Below, one piece after another: positions 7,767 to 15,335 of a DNA stretch of 64,000 nucleotides; within the stretch, counting starts at the first letter, position 1; each line of letters begins with the position of its first letter. The DNA is taken from assembly GCF_000259235.1 (NCBI RefSeq), contig NC_017733.1, positions 62,001 to 126,000 on the forward strand, in the 5' to 3' direction. A program made the translations under genes and the position numbers. Source of the stretch: Helicobacter pylori_CU. GTDB taxonomy: Bacteria > Campylobacterota > Campylobacteria > Campylobacterales > Helicobacteraceae. The notes below the pieces were generated by a model. The model made no database searches, was not told where the DNA came from, and saw nothing but the letters and a program-made list of their open reading frames with translations.

Positions 7767-9476
7767 CTAGAAAATGCTAAAGAGTTGCGCCAAGCTCACT
7801 TTATTGGCTGGTTTAGAAGTTACTTCTTTGCCATCCACGAACACATGGTAAGTTTCAGGATTGACTTCAATGTGAGCGGTAGTGTCGTTGAATTGCATGT
7901 CTTTTTTAGTGATATTTCTGCAATTTTTTACCGGCAACACTTGTCTTTCAAGCCCTAATTCTTCTTTAATGCCTTTGTCATAAGCCACTTGAGACACAAA
8001 AGTGATGTTTGCATCGTATTTGGCTTTACCATGATGAGCGAACATTTCTCTGTAATAAACCGGTTGTGGGGTAGGGATAGAAGCGTTCGCATCGCCCATT
8101 TGGCTTAACGCAATGAATCCGCCTTTGATGATCATGTTGGGTTTCACGCCAAAGAATGCGGGACTCCACAATACCAAGTCAGCCACTTTGCCCACTTCTA
8201 CAGAACCTACATACTCGCTAATCCCATGAGCGATCGCTGGGTTAATGGTGTATTTAGACAAGTAGCGTTTGATCCTGAAGTTGTCGTTATCGCCTTTTTC
8301 TTCTTTCAAGCGGCCAAATTCTTTTTTGTTTTTGTCAGCTGTTTGCCAAGTTCTGGTGATAACTTCACCCACACGACCCATCGCTTGAGAGTCAGAACTA
8401 GTGATTGAGAAAATCCCCATGTCATGCAAAGTGTCTTCAGCCGCAATGGTTTGAGGGCGGATCCTTGAATCAGCGAACTGGACATCTTCTTTAATGCTTT
8501 TATCCAAGTGGTGGCACACCATGAGCATGTCCATGTGTTCTGCTTCTGTATTCACAGTGAAAGGGATAGTGGGGTTAGTGGAAGCGGGTAGAATGTTGTG
8601 TTCACCGGCCACTTTAATAATATCAGGAGCGTGTCCGCCGCCAGCGCCTTCAGTGTGGAAAGTGTGCATAGTGCGCCCAGCAATAGCTGCCATAGTGTCT
8701 TCTACACAACCAGCTTCATTCAAAGTGTCTGTGTGGATAGCGACTTGCACATCGTATTTGTCCGCAACATCTAACGCATGATTGATTGCAGAAGGAGTGG
8801 TGCCCCAGTCTTCGTGGATTTTAAAGCCAATCGCACCGGCTTCAATTTGATCGGCTAAGCTCGCATCGTTAGAAGCGTTACCTTTAGCCAAGAAACCTAA
8901 ATTCATAGAATATTCTTCAGCCGCTCTGAGCATCCATTTTAAATTTCTTCTGCCTGGAGTGATAGTAGTCGCATTAGTGCCATCAGCAGGACCGGTTCCG
9001 CCACCAATCATGGTTGTTACACCGCTTGCAAAAGCTGTAGGGATTTGTTGGGGTGAAATGAAGTGGATGTGTGTGTCAATACCACCAGCAGTTACGATCA
9101 AACCTTCACCGGCTAAGGCTTCAGTAGCAGGACCCACGCTAAGATTGTTTTTAACGCCATCTTGCATGTCTTTGTTACCGCCTTTACCAATGCCAGCGAT
9201 TTTGCCATCTTTAATACCAATATCCGCTTTATAAATACCGGTGTAATCCACGATTAAAGCGTTAGTGATGATTAGATCCAGTTCTTCTTTGCTAGGGTTG
9301 TTAGATTGGCTCATGCCTTCTCTTAGGGTTTTACCGCCACCGAATTTAAGCTCTTCGCCATAAATGGTGTAGTCATGTTCTACTTCAGCGATCAAGTCTG
9401 TATCACCCAATCTCACTTTATCGCCTGTAGTAGGGCCATACATAGAAACATATTCTTTTCTGCTAATCTTTTTCAT
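7767..9476 (-). CDS. ureB: Urease catalytic subunit UreB (alpha)
   Basis: UreB carries the di-nickel active site that hydrolyses urea to ammonia and carbamate. The 569-residue protein is full length. Visible features are the metal ligands in DTHIHFISP, the Lys of GFKIHEDWG that is carbamylated to bridge the nickels, the HTFHTEGAGGGHAPDI loop, and the mobile flap MVCHHLDKS with its Cys and catalytic His. It lies 3 nt after ureA. An antisense RNA to the 5' part of ureB is reported for H. pylori; I cannot confirm its promoter here. Confidence 0.99.
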   Translation of the reverse strand: MKKISRKEYVSMYGPTTGDKVRLGDTDLIAEVEHDYTIYGEELKFGGGKTLREGMSQSNNPSKEELDLIITNALIVDYTGIYKADIGIKDGKIAGIGKGGNKDMQDGVKNNLSVGPATEALAGEGLIVTAGGIDTHIHFISPQQIPTAFASGVTTMIGGGTGPADGTNATTITPGRRNLKWMLRAAEEYSMNLGFLAKGNASNDASLADQIEAGAIGFKIHEDWGTTPSAINHALDVADKYDVQVAIHTDTLNEAGCVEDTMAAIAGRTMHTFHTEGAGGGHAPDIIKVAGEHNILPASTNPTIPFTVNTEAEHMDMLMVCHHLDKSIKEDVQFADSRIRPQTIAAEDTLHDMGIFSITSSDSQAMGRVGEVITRTWQTADKNKKEFGRLKEEKGDNDNFRIKRYLSKYTINPAIAHGISEYVGSVEVGKVADLVLWSPAFFGVKPNMIIKGGFIALSQMGDANASIPTPQPVYYREMFAHHGKAKYDANITFVSQVAYDKGIKEELGLERQVLPVKNCRNITKKDMQFNDTTAHIEVNPETYHVFVDGKEVTSKPANKVSLAQLFSIF

Positions 9477-9479
9477 TTC

Positions 9480-10196
9480 TTACTCCTTAATTGTTTTTAC
9501 ATAGTTGTCATCGCTTTTAGCGCCATGAAAACCACGCTCTTTAGCTCTGTGTAAAGCAATTTTTTTGCTTTCGTTGTCTGCTTGCCTATCAACCAATGCG
9601 TTAAATCCAAAGATTCTCCTGTTACCGCCAATGTCAATCAATTCTACGGATTTTTCTTCGCCAGGCTCAAACCTTACTGCTGTCCCGCTCGCAATGTCTA
9701 AGCGTTTACCGAAAGTTTTTTCTCTGTCAAAGTCTAAGCATCTATTCACTTCAAAGAAATGGAAGTGTGAGCCGATTTGAACCGGTCTGTCGCCAACATT
9801 TTTAACTTTCACGCTAACGGCTTTTTTGCCTTCGTTGATAGTGATGTCTTCATTTTTTAAGAACAACTCACCAGGAACTAATTTACCATTGGCCTCAATA
9901 GGGGTATGCACGGTTACGAGTTTGGTCCCATCAGGGAACATCGCTTCAATACCCACTTCATGGATCATGCTTGCCACGCCATCCATCACATCATCTGGTT
10001 TTAAAAGAGTGCGCCCTTCTTGCATCAATTCAGCCGCAGTCTTTTTACCAGCTCTCGCTTCTTCCATAATATGGGCACTAATCAAAGCTACCGCTTCTAC
10101 ATAGTTAAGCTTAATGCCTTTTTCTTTGCGTTTTTTAGCTAATTCTCCAGCGTAGTGGAGCATCAACTTATCTAACTCTTTTGGGGTGAGTTTCAT
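9480..10196 (-). CDS. ureA: Urease subunit UreA (fused gamma-beta)
   Basis: UreA is the structural subunit that assembles with UreB into the large (AB)12 particle of H. pylori. The 238-residue protein is the Helicobacter-type fusion. Residues 1-100 match the gamma subunit of other ureases (MKLTPKELDKLM, then RTLLKPDDVMDGV) and residues 130-238 match the beta subunit (QIGSHFHFFEVN, SGTAVRFEPGEEK). It is first in the operon, behind a sigma-80 promoter and a NikR-type operator, and overlaps no other gene. Confidence 0.99.
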   Translation of the reverse strand: MKLTPKELDKLMLHYAGELAKKRKEKGIKLNYVEAVALISAHIMEEARAGKKTAAELMQEGRTLLKPDDVMDGVASMIHEVGIEAMFPDGTKLVTVHTPIEANGKLVPGELFLKNEDITINEGKKAVSVKVKNVGDRPVQIGSHFHFFEVNRCLDFDREKTFGKRLDIASGTAVRFEPGEEKSVELIDIGGNRRIFGFNALVDRQADNESKKIALHRAKERGFHGAKSDDNYVKTIKE

Positions 10197-10259
10197 CTCA
10201 TTCTCCTATTCTTAAAGTGTTTTTTCCTTGAAGACATAACGCAATCAAGGTTGGATGTA

Positions 10260-10265
10260 ATTGTA
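10260..10265 (-). promoter_or_regulatory. ureA promoter -10 box
   Basis: TACAAT on the minus strand lies 64 nt before the ureA ATG, giving a leader of roughly 55 nt, consistent with the known ureA transcription start. As is common for H. pylori sigma-80 promoters, there is no clear -35 box. The sequence upstream is AT-rich and contains the NikR-type operator. Confidence 0.75.
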
Positions 10266-10304
10266 GCAATGTTTTGATTTACTAAGATTAACAAAAGCGT
10301 TCAT

Positions 10305-10339
10305 TAACTAATTATTATTTAAAATGAATTAGTGTTATA
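10305..10339 (-). promoter_or_regulatory. NikR operator upstream of ureA
   Basis: The imperfect dyad TATAACAC...TTAGTTA, with an AT-rich centre containing AATAATAA, matches the operator that nickel-loaded NikR binds at the H. pylori ureA promoter. It lies about 40-75 bases upstream of the -10 box, fitting the reported activation of ureA by NikR. ArsR-dependent acid control is also known for this promoter, but I do not assign an ArsR site. Confidence 0.65.
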
Positions 10340-10447
10340 GTTTTGAAGCGCTATAAAAGCGTTATTGGAAGCGCGTTTAATACCCCTTTAGAATTTATAG
10401 AGATCAAAAACTCGCAAAAAAAATGAGAATTAAAATTGGAGTGATAA

Positions 10448-10523
10448 TGGTGGCCACGACTGGACTTGAACCAGCGGCCACTACCATGTCAAGGTAGTGC
10501 TCTACCAACTGAGCTACGCGACC
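10448..10523 (-). tRNA. tRNA-Val (GAC)
   Basis: A 76-nt cloverleaf including an encoded CCA. The acceptor stem is GGTCGCG / CGTGGCC with wobble pairs, the D-arm begins TAGCTCAGTTGG, the anticodon loop TTGACAT is closed by CTACC/GGTAG, and the T-arm contains GGTTCAAGTCC. Anticodon GAC reads valine codons. It lies between the ure operon and lspA on the same strand. Confidence 0.97.
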
Positions 10524-10543
10524 TTTTATTTTAAAAAGAGTGA

Positions 10544-11017
10544 TTATGCCTTAATTTTGTTTTGTTTTTGCTTAAAAACGAATTGTCTTAACAATAAAAC
10601 GCCCACGCCCACATCTATCATCACATCAGCGAAATTAAAAATGGCAAAATCAAAGCCATAATGATAATACACATAATCCACCACGCCCCCATGCACAAAC
10701 CGGTCTAAAACATTAGAAACCCCAGCGCCAAACACCATGCCAAACTCTATGGCATGGCTTTTAAAAAGCTCCTTTTGGCGCATTAAAAAGATAAAAAGCC
10801 CTAAAATCAAAAGGATTTGCAAGTATTTCAAACCCCCATCTAAAAAACTGAGCAAGGAAAACGCCACGCCTTTATTGAATACTAAAACAATATCTATAAC
10901 CAAACTTTCATAGCGAAACCCCTCTAAAATAGCGTATTTAATCGCTTGATCCACGCCAAAAATAAGGAAAAAAACCCCTATAAAAACCAACAGGCTTTGT
11001 TGGGTGGTGTTTAGCAC
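10544..11017 (-). CDS. lspA: Lipoprotein signal peptidase (signal peptidase II)
   Basis: LspA is an inner-membrane aspartic protease that cleaves the signal peptide of diacylglyceryl-modified prolipoproteins. The 157-residue protein has four hydrophobic spans and the two catalytic Asp regions, VSNVLDRFVHGGVVDY and FNFADVMIDVG. It starts at GTG 11017, overlapping the end of glmM by 7 nt, so it is translationally coupled. Several lipoproteins encoded in this window would be its substrates. Confidence 0.97.
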   Translation of the reverse strand: MLNTTQQSLLVFIGVFFLIFGVDQAIKYAILEGFRYESLVIDIVLVFNKGVAFSLLSFLDGGLKYLQILLILGLFIFLMRQKELFKSHAIEFGMVFGAGVSNVLDRFVHGGVVDYVYYHYGFDFAIFNFADVMIDVGVGVLLLRQFVFKQKQNKIKA

Positions 11018-12348
11018 AAATGCCCTTCAAAAAACTCTTTTAATTCTTGCATTTTCAATTCGAGCAATTTTTCATCTTTAGCTTCTAAAAGGATTCGTAA
11101 TTTGTTTTCAGTGCCGCTATAACGGATCAAATGGCGGATTTCTAGCTTGTCTAATTCTTTTAAAAGAGCGCTATAACCTTTTAGGCTTTCTAAAGGAGGC
11201 TTTTTTTGGACATTCAAATTCACTAGGTTTTGGGGGTATAATTCAAAGGGGTTTAACGCAACAGAGCTTACCTGCTTGCTTTCTAGCACTAACGCGCTCA
11301 CTTGCAAAGCGCACACCAAACCATCGCCGGTTTTAGCGTAATCGCTAAAAATGATATGCCCGCTTTGCTCGCCTCCAAAATTGGCTTTATTCAATCGCAT
11401 GCATTCGCTCACAAACTTATCCCCAATCGCGCAATGCTTCAATTCTAAATCTTGGGATTTTAAGTATTCTTTAAGGGCTAAATTGCTCATGTTTGTAGCG
11501 ACAATTGCTTGAGAAGAAAGGGCGTTTTTAGATTTTTGATAAACCCCTAACACCCCTAAAAGCTTATCCCCATGCACGATATTCCCTAAATTATCCACCA
11601 CCACTAGCCTATCCGCATCGCCATCAAAAGCAAAGCCCAGATCCGCGCGGTATTTTTTCACTTCCTGGCTCAATTGGTTAGGGTGTAAAGCCCCGCATTG
11701 CTCATTAATATTGCACCCATTAGGCTCATCATTAATCACTAACACATCAGCCCCAAGCTCACTAAAAACGACCGGAGCCACCTTATAAGCCGCGCCATTA
11801 GCCGTATCTAGCACGATCCTTAAATTTTGTAAATTCAAATGTTTGGGGAAAGAGTGCTTTAAATGCACGATATAGCGCCCTATGACATCATCTATCCTTT
11901 TAGCGCTACCGACACTCTCGCCCACTTTATAACTGGAATGCAGTAATCCTTCATCATGAAAGATTTCTTCAATCGCTCTTTCTTCTTCTTCTTTAAGCTT
12001 ATAACCATAAGAATTGAAAAACTTAATGCCATTGTCTTCAAAAGGGTTGTGGCTCGCGCTTATCATAATGCCCGCATCACAGCGCATGTCTTCGGTTAAA
12101 AACGCAATCGCAGGGGTGGGCATAGGCCCTATTTGAATCACATTATAGCCTATGGAAGTTAAAGCGCTCACTAAAGCGTTTTCTACCATATAGCCGCTTT
12201 TTCTGGTGTCTTTACCGATTAGAATTTTATTCGTTTGAGAATGTTTTTTAAAATACAATCCGGCAGCAACGCCTAAACGCATCACAAACATGGGGGTGAG
12301 TTTCACCCCTGCTTTACCCCTCACGCCATCAGTCCCAAAAATTTTCAT
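11011..12348 (-). CDS. glmM: Phosphoglucosamine mutase
   Basis: GlmM converts glucosamine-6-phosphate to glucosamine-1-phosphate for peptidoglycan and lipopolysaccharide precursors (formerly called ureC in H. pylori). The 445-residue protein has the phosphoserine loop ISASHNPFEDNG at about residue 100, the metal-binding DGDADR near 240, the sugar-binding GGEQSGH and the C-terminal phosphate loop RYSGTENKLR. It is divergent from rpsT, with a short shared promoter region, and coupled to lspA. Confidence 0.98.
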   Translation of the reverse strand: MKIFGTDGVRGKAGVKLTPMFVMRLGVAAGLYFKKHSQTNKILIGKDTRKSGYMVENALVSALTSIGYNVIQIGPMPTPAIAFLTEDMRCDAGIMISASHNPFEDNGIKFFNSYGYKLKEEEERAIEEIFHDEGLLHSSYKVGESVGSAKRIDDVIGRYIVHLKHSFPKHLNLQNLRIVLDTANGAAYKVAPVVFSELGADVLVINDEPNGCNINEQCGALHPNQLSQEVKKYRADLGFAFDGDADRLVVVDNLGNIVHGDKLLGVLGVYQKSKNALSSQAIVATNMSNLALKEYLKSQDLELKHCAIGDKFVSECMRLNKANFGGEQSGHIIFSDYAKTGDGLVCALQVSALVLESKQVSSVALNPFELYPQNLVNLNVQKKPPLESLKGYSALLKELDKLEIRHLIRYSGTENKLRILLEAKDEKLLELKMQELKEFFEGHLC

Positions 12349-12437
12349 CGTTATAAAATACCTTTTAAACTATTTTTAATCAATTTTTAGATAGGATTAT
12401 GCCAAATTTTACATTACAAAGGGATTAAAACAAGGCT

Positions 12438-12707
12438 ATGGCAAATCATAAGTCCGCAGAAAAGCGAATCAGACAGACCATTAAAAGAACCGAACGCAAC
12501 AGGTTCTATAAAACTAAAATTAAAAATATCATTAAAGCCGTGCGTGAAGCCGTTGCTGTCAATGATGTAGCAAAAGCTCAAGAGCGTTTGAAGATCGCTA
12601 ACAAAGAATTGCATAAATTTGTCAGCAAAGGGATTTTAAAGAAAAACACCGCTTCTAGGAAAGTCTCAAGGCTTAACGCTTCAGTGAAAAAAATCGCTCT
12701 CGCTTAG
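12438..12707 (+). CDS. rpsT: 30S ribosomal protein S20
   Basis: An 89-residue, Lys/Arg-rich helical protein beginning MANHKSAEKRIRQ, the S20 signature. It binds the 5' domain and helix 44 of 16S rRNA. The ATG follows AAGG by a short spacer. Length is normal. It is followed by prfA on the same strand after 123 nt. Confidence 0.98.
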   Translation: MANHKSAEKRIRQTIKRTERNRFYKTKIKNIIKAVREAVAVNDVAKAQERLKIANKELHKFVSKGILKKNTASRKVSRLNASVKKIALA

Positions 12708-12830
12708 TTTTAGGGCGTTTTTAACTTCTTTAAGCTCAGTGGTGGGTTTTTATTATTGGGCTTCTTTTTAAGTTTTGCGTTTTTTAGATTGTTGCATCTT
12801 TTATTCACATCTTTTTATAGGTAGTCTTGC

Positions 12831-13889
12831 ATGTCCATTCTAGCTGAAAAGCTTTCTTCCATTCTCAAACGATACGACGAACTCACAGCCTTGCTTTCTA
12901 GCGCTGAAGTGATTAGTGATATTAAAAAGCTCACCGAATTGAGCAAAGAGCAAAGTTCCATTGAAGAAATCTCCATAGCGAGTAAAGAGTATTTGAGCGT
13001 TTTAGAGAATATCAAAGAAAATAAAGAACTTTTAGAAGACAAGGAATTGAGCGAACTGGCTAAAGAAGAGTTAAAAATTTTAGAAATCCAAAAAAGCGAG
13101 TTAGAAACTGCCATTAAGCAACTCCTTATCCCCAAAGATCCTAACGACGATAAAAACATTTATTTAGAGTTAAGAGCCGGCACGGGGGGCGATGAAGCGG
13201 GCATTTTTGTAGGGGATTTGTTTAAAGCGTATTGCCGTTATGCGGATTTGAAAAAATGGAAAGTAGAGATAGTGAGCTCTAGCGAAAACAGCGTAGGGGG
13301 CTATAAAGAAATCATCGCTTTGATTAAGGGCAAGGGCGTGTATTCAAGGCTCAAATTTGAAGCAGGTACGCATCGAGTCCAAAGAGTCCCCGAGACAGAA
13401 TCTCAAGGGCGAATCCACACTTCCGCTATCACAGTAGCGATCATGCCTGAAGTGGATGATGTGGAAGTTTCTATCAACCCTAGCGATTTAAAGATTGAAG
13501 TGTTTCGCGCTGGCGGGCATGGGGGGCAATGCGTCAACACCACAGACTCTGCGGTTCGCATCACGCACCTCCCCACCAATATCAGCGTGAGCATGCAAGA
13601 TGAAAAATCCCAACATAAAAACAAGGATAAAGCCCTAAAAATCTTAAAAGCACGCCTTTATGAAAAACAAATTGAAGAGCAACAGCTCGCTAACGCTAAA
13701 GACAGAAAGGAGCAAGTGGGTAGTGGGGACAGGAGCGAACGGATCCGCACTTATAATTACCCGCAAAACCGCTTGAGCGAACATAGAATTAATTTAACTC
13801 TGTATAGTTTAGAAGAAATCATGCTTTCAGGGAATTTAGATGAAGTGATCAACCCTTTAATCGCTCATGCTCAAAGCCAGTTTGAATAA
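12831..13889 (+). CDS. prfA: Peptide chain release factor 1
   Basis: RF1 ends translation at UAA and UAG. The 352-residue protein has the usual helical N-terminal domain, the RAGTGGDEAGIF segment near 107, and the GGQ catalytic loop GGHGGQCVNTTDSAVR near 223, whose Gln is the site of PrmC methylation. Length and order of domains are typical. Its last bases overlap an antisense open frame described separately. Confidence 0.98.
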   Translation: MSILAEKLSSILKRYDELTALLSSAEVISDIKKLTELSKEQSSIEEISIASKEYLSVLENIKENKELLEDKELSELAKEELKILEIQKSELETAIKQLLIPKDPNDDKNIYLELRAGTGGDEAGIFVGDLFKAYCRYADLKKWKVEIVSSSENSVGGYKEIIALIKGKGVYSRLKFEAGTHRVQRVPETESQGRIHTSAITVAIMPEVDDVEVSINPSDLKIEVFRAGGHGGQCVNTTDSAVRITHLPTNISVSMQDEKSQHKNKDKALKILKARLYEKQIEEQQLANAKDRKEQVGSGDRSERIRTYNYPQNRLSEHRINLTLYSLEEIMLSGNLDEVINPLIAHAQSQFE

Positions 13890-14117
13890 GACCATTACTA
13901 AAACGATAAAACAAAGCGATAAAACACCCAAGCCTTTTTTAATTGATATTATTATAGCCTTATCACGATAGCCACCCGCTACGACCAAAAACCCTAAAAG
14001 CTCTAAATTTTCGCCCCACAAAAACAGCGTAAAAGCTTCATAAAATCTAGTTATAAATATAATTTTAAATTCTATATATATATATATATATATTAATGAA
14101 CTTTTAAAATAAAAATA
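13857..14117 (-). pseudogene. Possible gene remnant: start-less membrane-protein-like reading frame
   Basis: An open frame of 86 codons with no good start runs from a stop at 14118-14120 to 13857, passing through a (TA)10 repeat and overlapping the 3' end of prfA antisense. From about residue 25 it looks like real protein: LFLWGENLELLGFLVVAGGY, then KGLGVLSLCFIVLVMVLF, with one or two hydrophobic spans. I do not recognise the family. It may be the remains of a small membrane protein or chance. It accounts for the first half of the gap between prfA and horA. Confidence 0.28.
14073..14092. repeat. (TA)10 dinucleotide repeat
   Basis: Ten perfect TA units lie about 225 bp upstream of the outer membrane protein gene horA and within the start-less antisense frame. 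Dinucleotide repeats of this length are prone to slippage in H. pylori. No promoter element is placed so that copy number would obviously alter spacing. The rest of the gap to 14317 is AT-rich without other recognised features. Confidence 0.8.
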
Positions 14118-14317
14118 TTATTTAATCCATTTTGTAACAAAAAATTCACTTTTTTATGATATAACTCCAAAGCTTACTATAAGAGCGAATTGTATTCTGT
14201 AGAAGCGAATGTATGAGGACAATTCTCAAATTTTGGTGATTCTCTATATTTTTGCACCATAGCATGAATGCAATAAAAAAAGAAATCCTTAGGATTTCTC
14301 ATATTAAGGAGTTTTAA

Positions 14318-15085
14318 ATGAAAAAGGTTTTTTTAGGTATGGCATTAGCCTTTAGTGTGTCTATGGCAGAAAAAAGCGGCGCGTTTTTAGGAGGGGGGTT
14401 TCAATATTCTAATTTAGAAAACCAAAACACCACCCGCACCCCAGGCGCTAACAATAACACCCCGATAAACACTTCAATGTTTGGCAGCAATCAAGTAGCT
14501 CCAGCCCAAGAAACGACAAGCGTGATCAACACCAATAATTACGGGCAAATGTATGGGGTAGATGCGATGGCAGGGTATAAGTGGTTCTTTGGCAAAACCA
14601 AACGCTTTGGCTTTAGGTCTTATGGATATTACAGCTATAACCATGCGAATTTAAGCTTTGTAGGGAGCCAGCTTGGAATCATGGAGGGCGCGTCTCAAGT
14701 GAATAACTTCACTTATGGCGTGGGCTTTGATGCGCTCTATAACTTCTATGAAAGTAAAGAGGGCTATAACACAGCAGGGTTGTTCGTGGGCTTTGGGTTA
14801 GGAGGGGATTCGTTTATCGTTCAAGGAGAGAGCTACTTGAAATCTCAAATGCAAATTTGCAACAACACCGCCGGCTGTTCAGCGAGCATGAACACAAGCT
14901 ACTTCCAAATGCCTGTGGAATTTGGTTTTAGGAGCAATTTCTCTAAACACAGCGGGATTGAAGTGGGCCTTAAATTGCCTTTATTCACCAACCAATTCTA
15001 TAAGGAAAGGGGCGTAGATGGATCGGTAGATGTGTTCTATAAAAGGAACTTCTCTATCTATTTTAACTACATGATCAACTTCTAA
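14318..15085 (+). CDS. horA: Outer membrane protein HorA (Hop-related family)
   Basis: A 255-residue outer membrane beta-barrel protein of the Hor family. An 18-residue signal peptide (MKKVFLGMALAFSVSMA) is followed by an exposed, Asn/Thr-rich variable stretch and a conserved C-terminal barrel with alternating hydrophobic and aromatic residues, ending NYMINF with the terminal Phe needed for BAM recognition. A Cys pair (CNNTAGC) near residue 187 probably forms a disulfide. The ATG is preceded by TAAGGAG. In 26695 the corresponding gene is annotated as two pieces (HP0078/HP0079); here it is intact. Confidence 0.88.
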   Translation: MKKVFLGMALAFSVSMAEKSGAFLGGGFQYSNLENQNTTRTPGANNNTPINTSMFGSNQVAPAQETTSVINTNNYGQMYGVDAMAGYKWFFGKTKRFGFRSYGYYSYNHANLSFVGSQLGIMEGASQVNNFTYGVGFDALYNFYESKEGYNTAGLFVGFGLGGDSFIVQGESYLKSQMQICNNTAGCSASMNTSYFQMPVEFGFRSNFSKHSGIEVGLKLPLFTNQFYKERGVDGSVDVFYKRNFSIYFNYMINF

Positions 15086-15100
15086 GCCTTTTTCTTCTTT

Positions 15101-15126
15101 CCAATAGAGGGTTTTCTCTCTGTTGG
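15101..15126 (+). terminator. Terminator after horA
   Basis: An inverted repeat, CCAATAGAG / CTCTCTGTTGG with a T-rich loop, is followed by a T-rich run (TTTCTTTTTTC). It lies 15 nt after the horA stop and fits a Rho-independent terminator. Confidence 0.6.
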
Positions 15127-15335
15127 TTTCTTTTTTCTTTTTTTGCGATATTTGTTTTGTTGTGTTGGGGGGGTTAGGTTTTTGTTTAAGAAAGTTTTTT
15201 AAAAACTAAAGAAGTGTTTAAAACAGAACCTTTTGTTTTGGGATTTGATTTTTTACTTTGGCTTGTTTTCAAAAGTCATTTTGATTTCTAAAAATAGTCT
15301 ATAATGCTCGCAAGAGATATTTTTTAAGGTTATCA

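Noticed and set aside
8494..9234. Open frames of 91-95 codons on the plus strand inside ureB
   Set aside because: They are antisense shadows of the strongly biased ureB coding sequence and show no protein-like motifs.
10544..12348. glmM as a urease gene (old name ureC)
   Set aside because: Its motifs are those of phosphoglucosamine mutase; it is not part of the urease operon and is separated by a tRNA.
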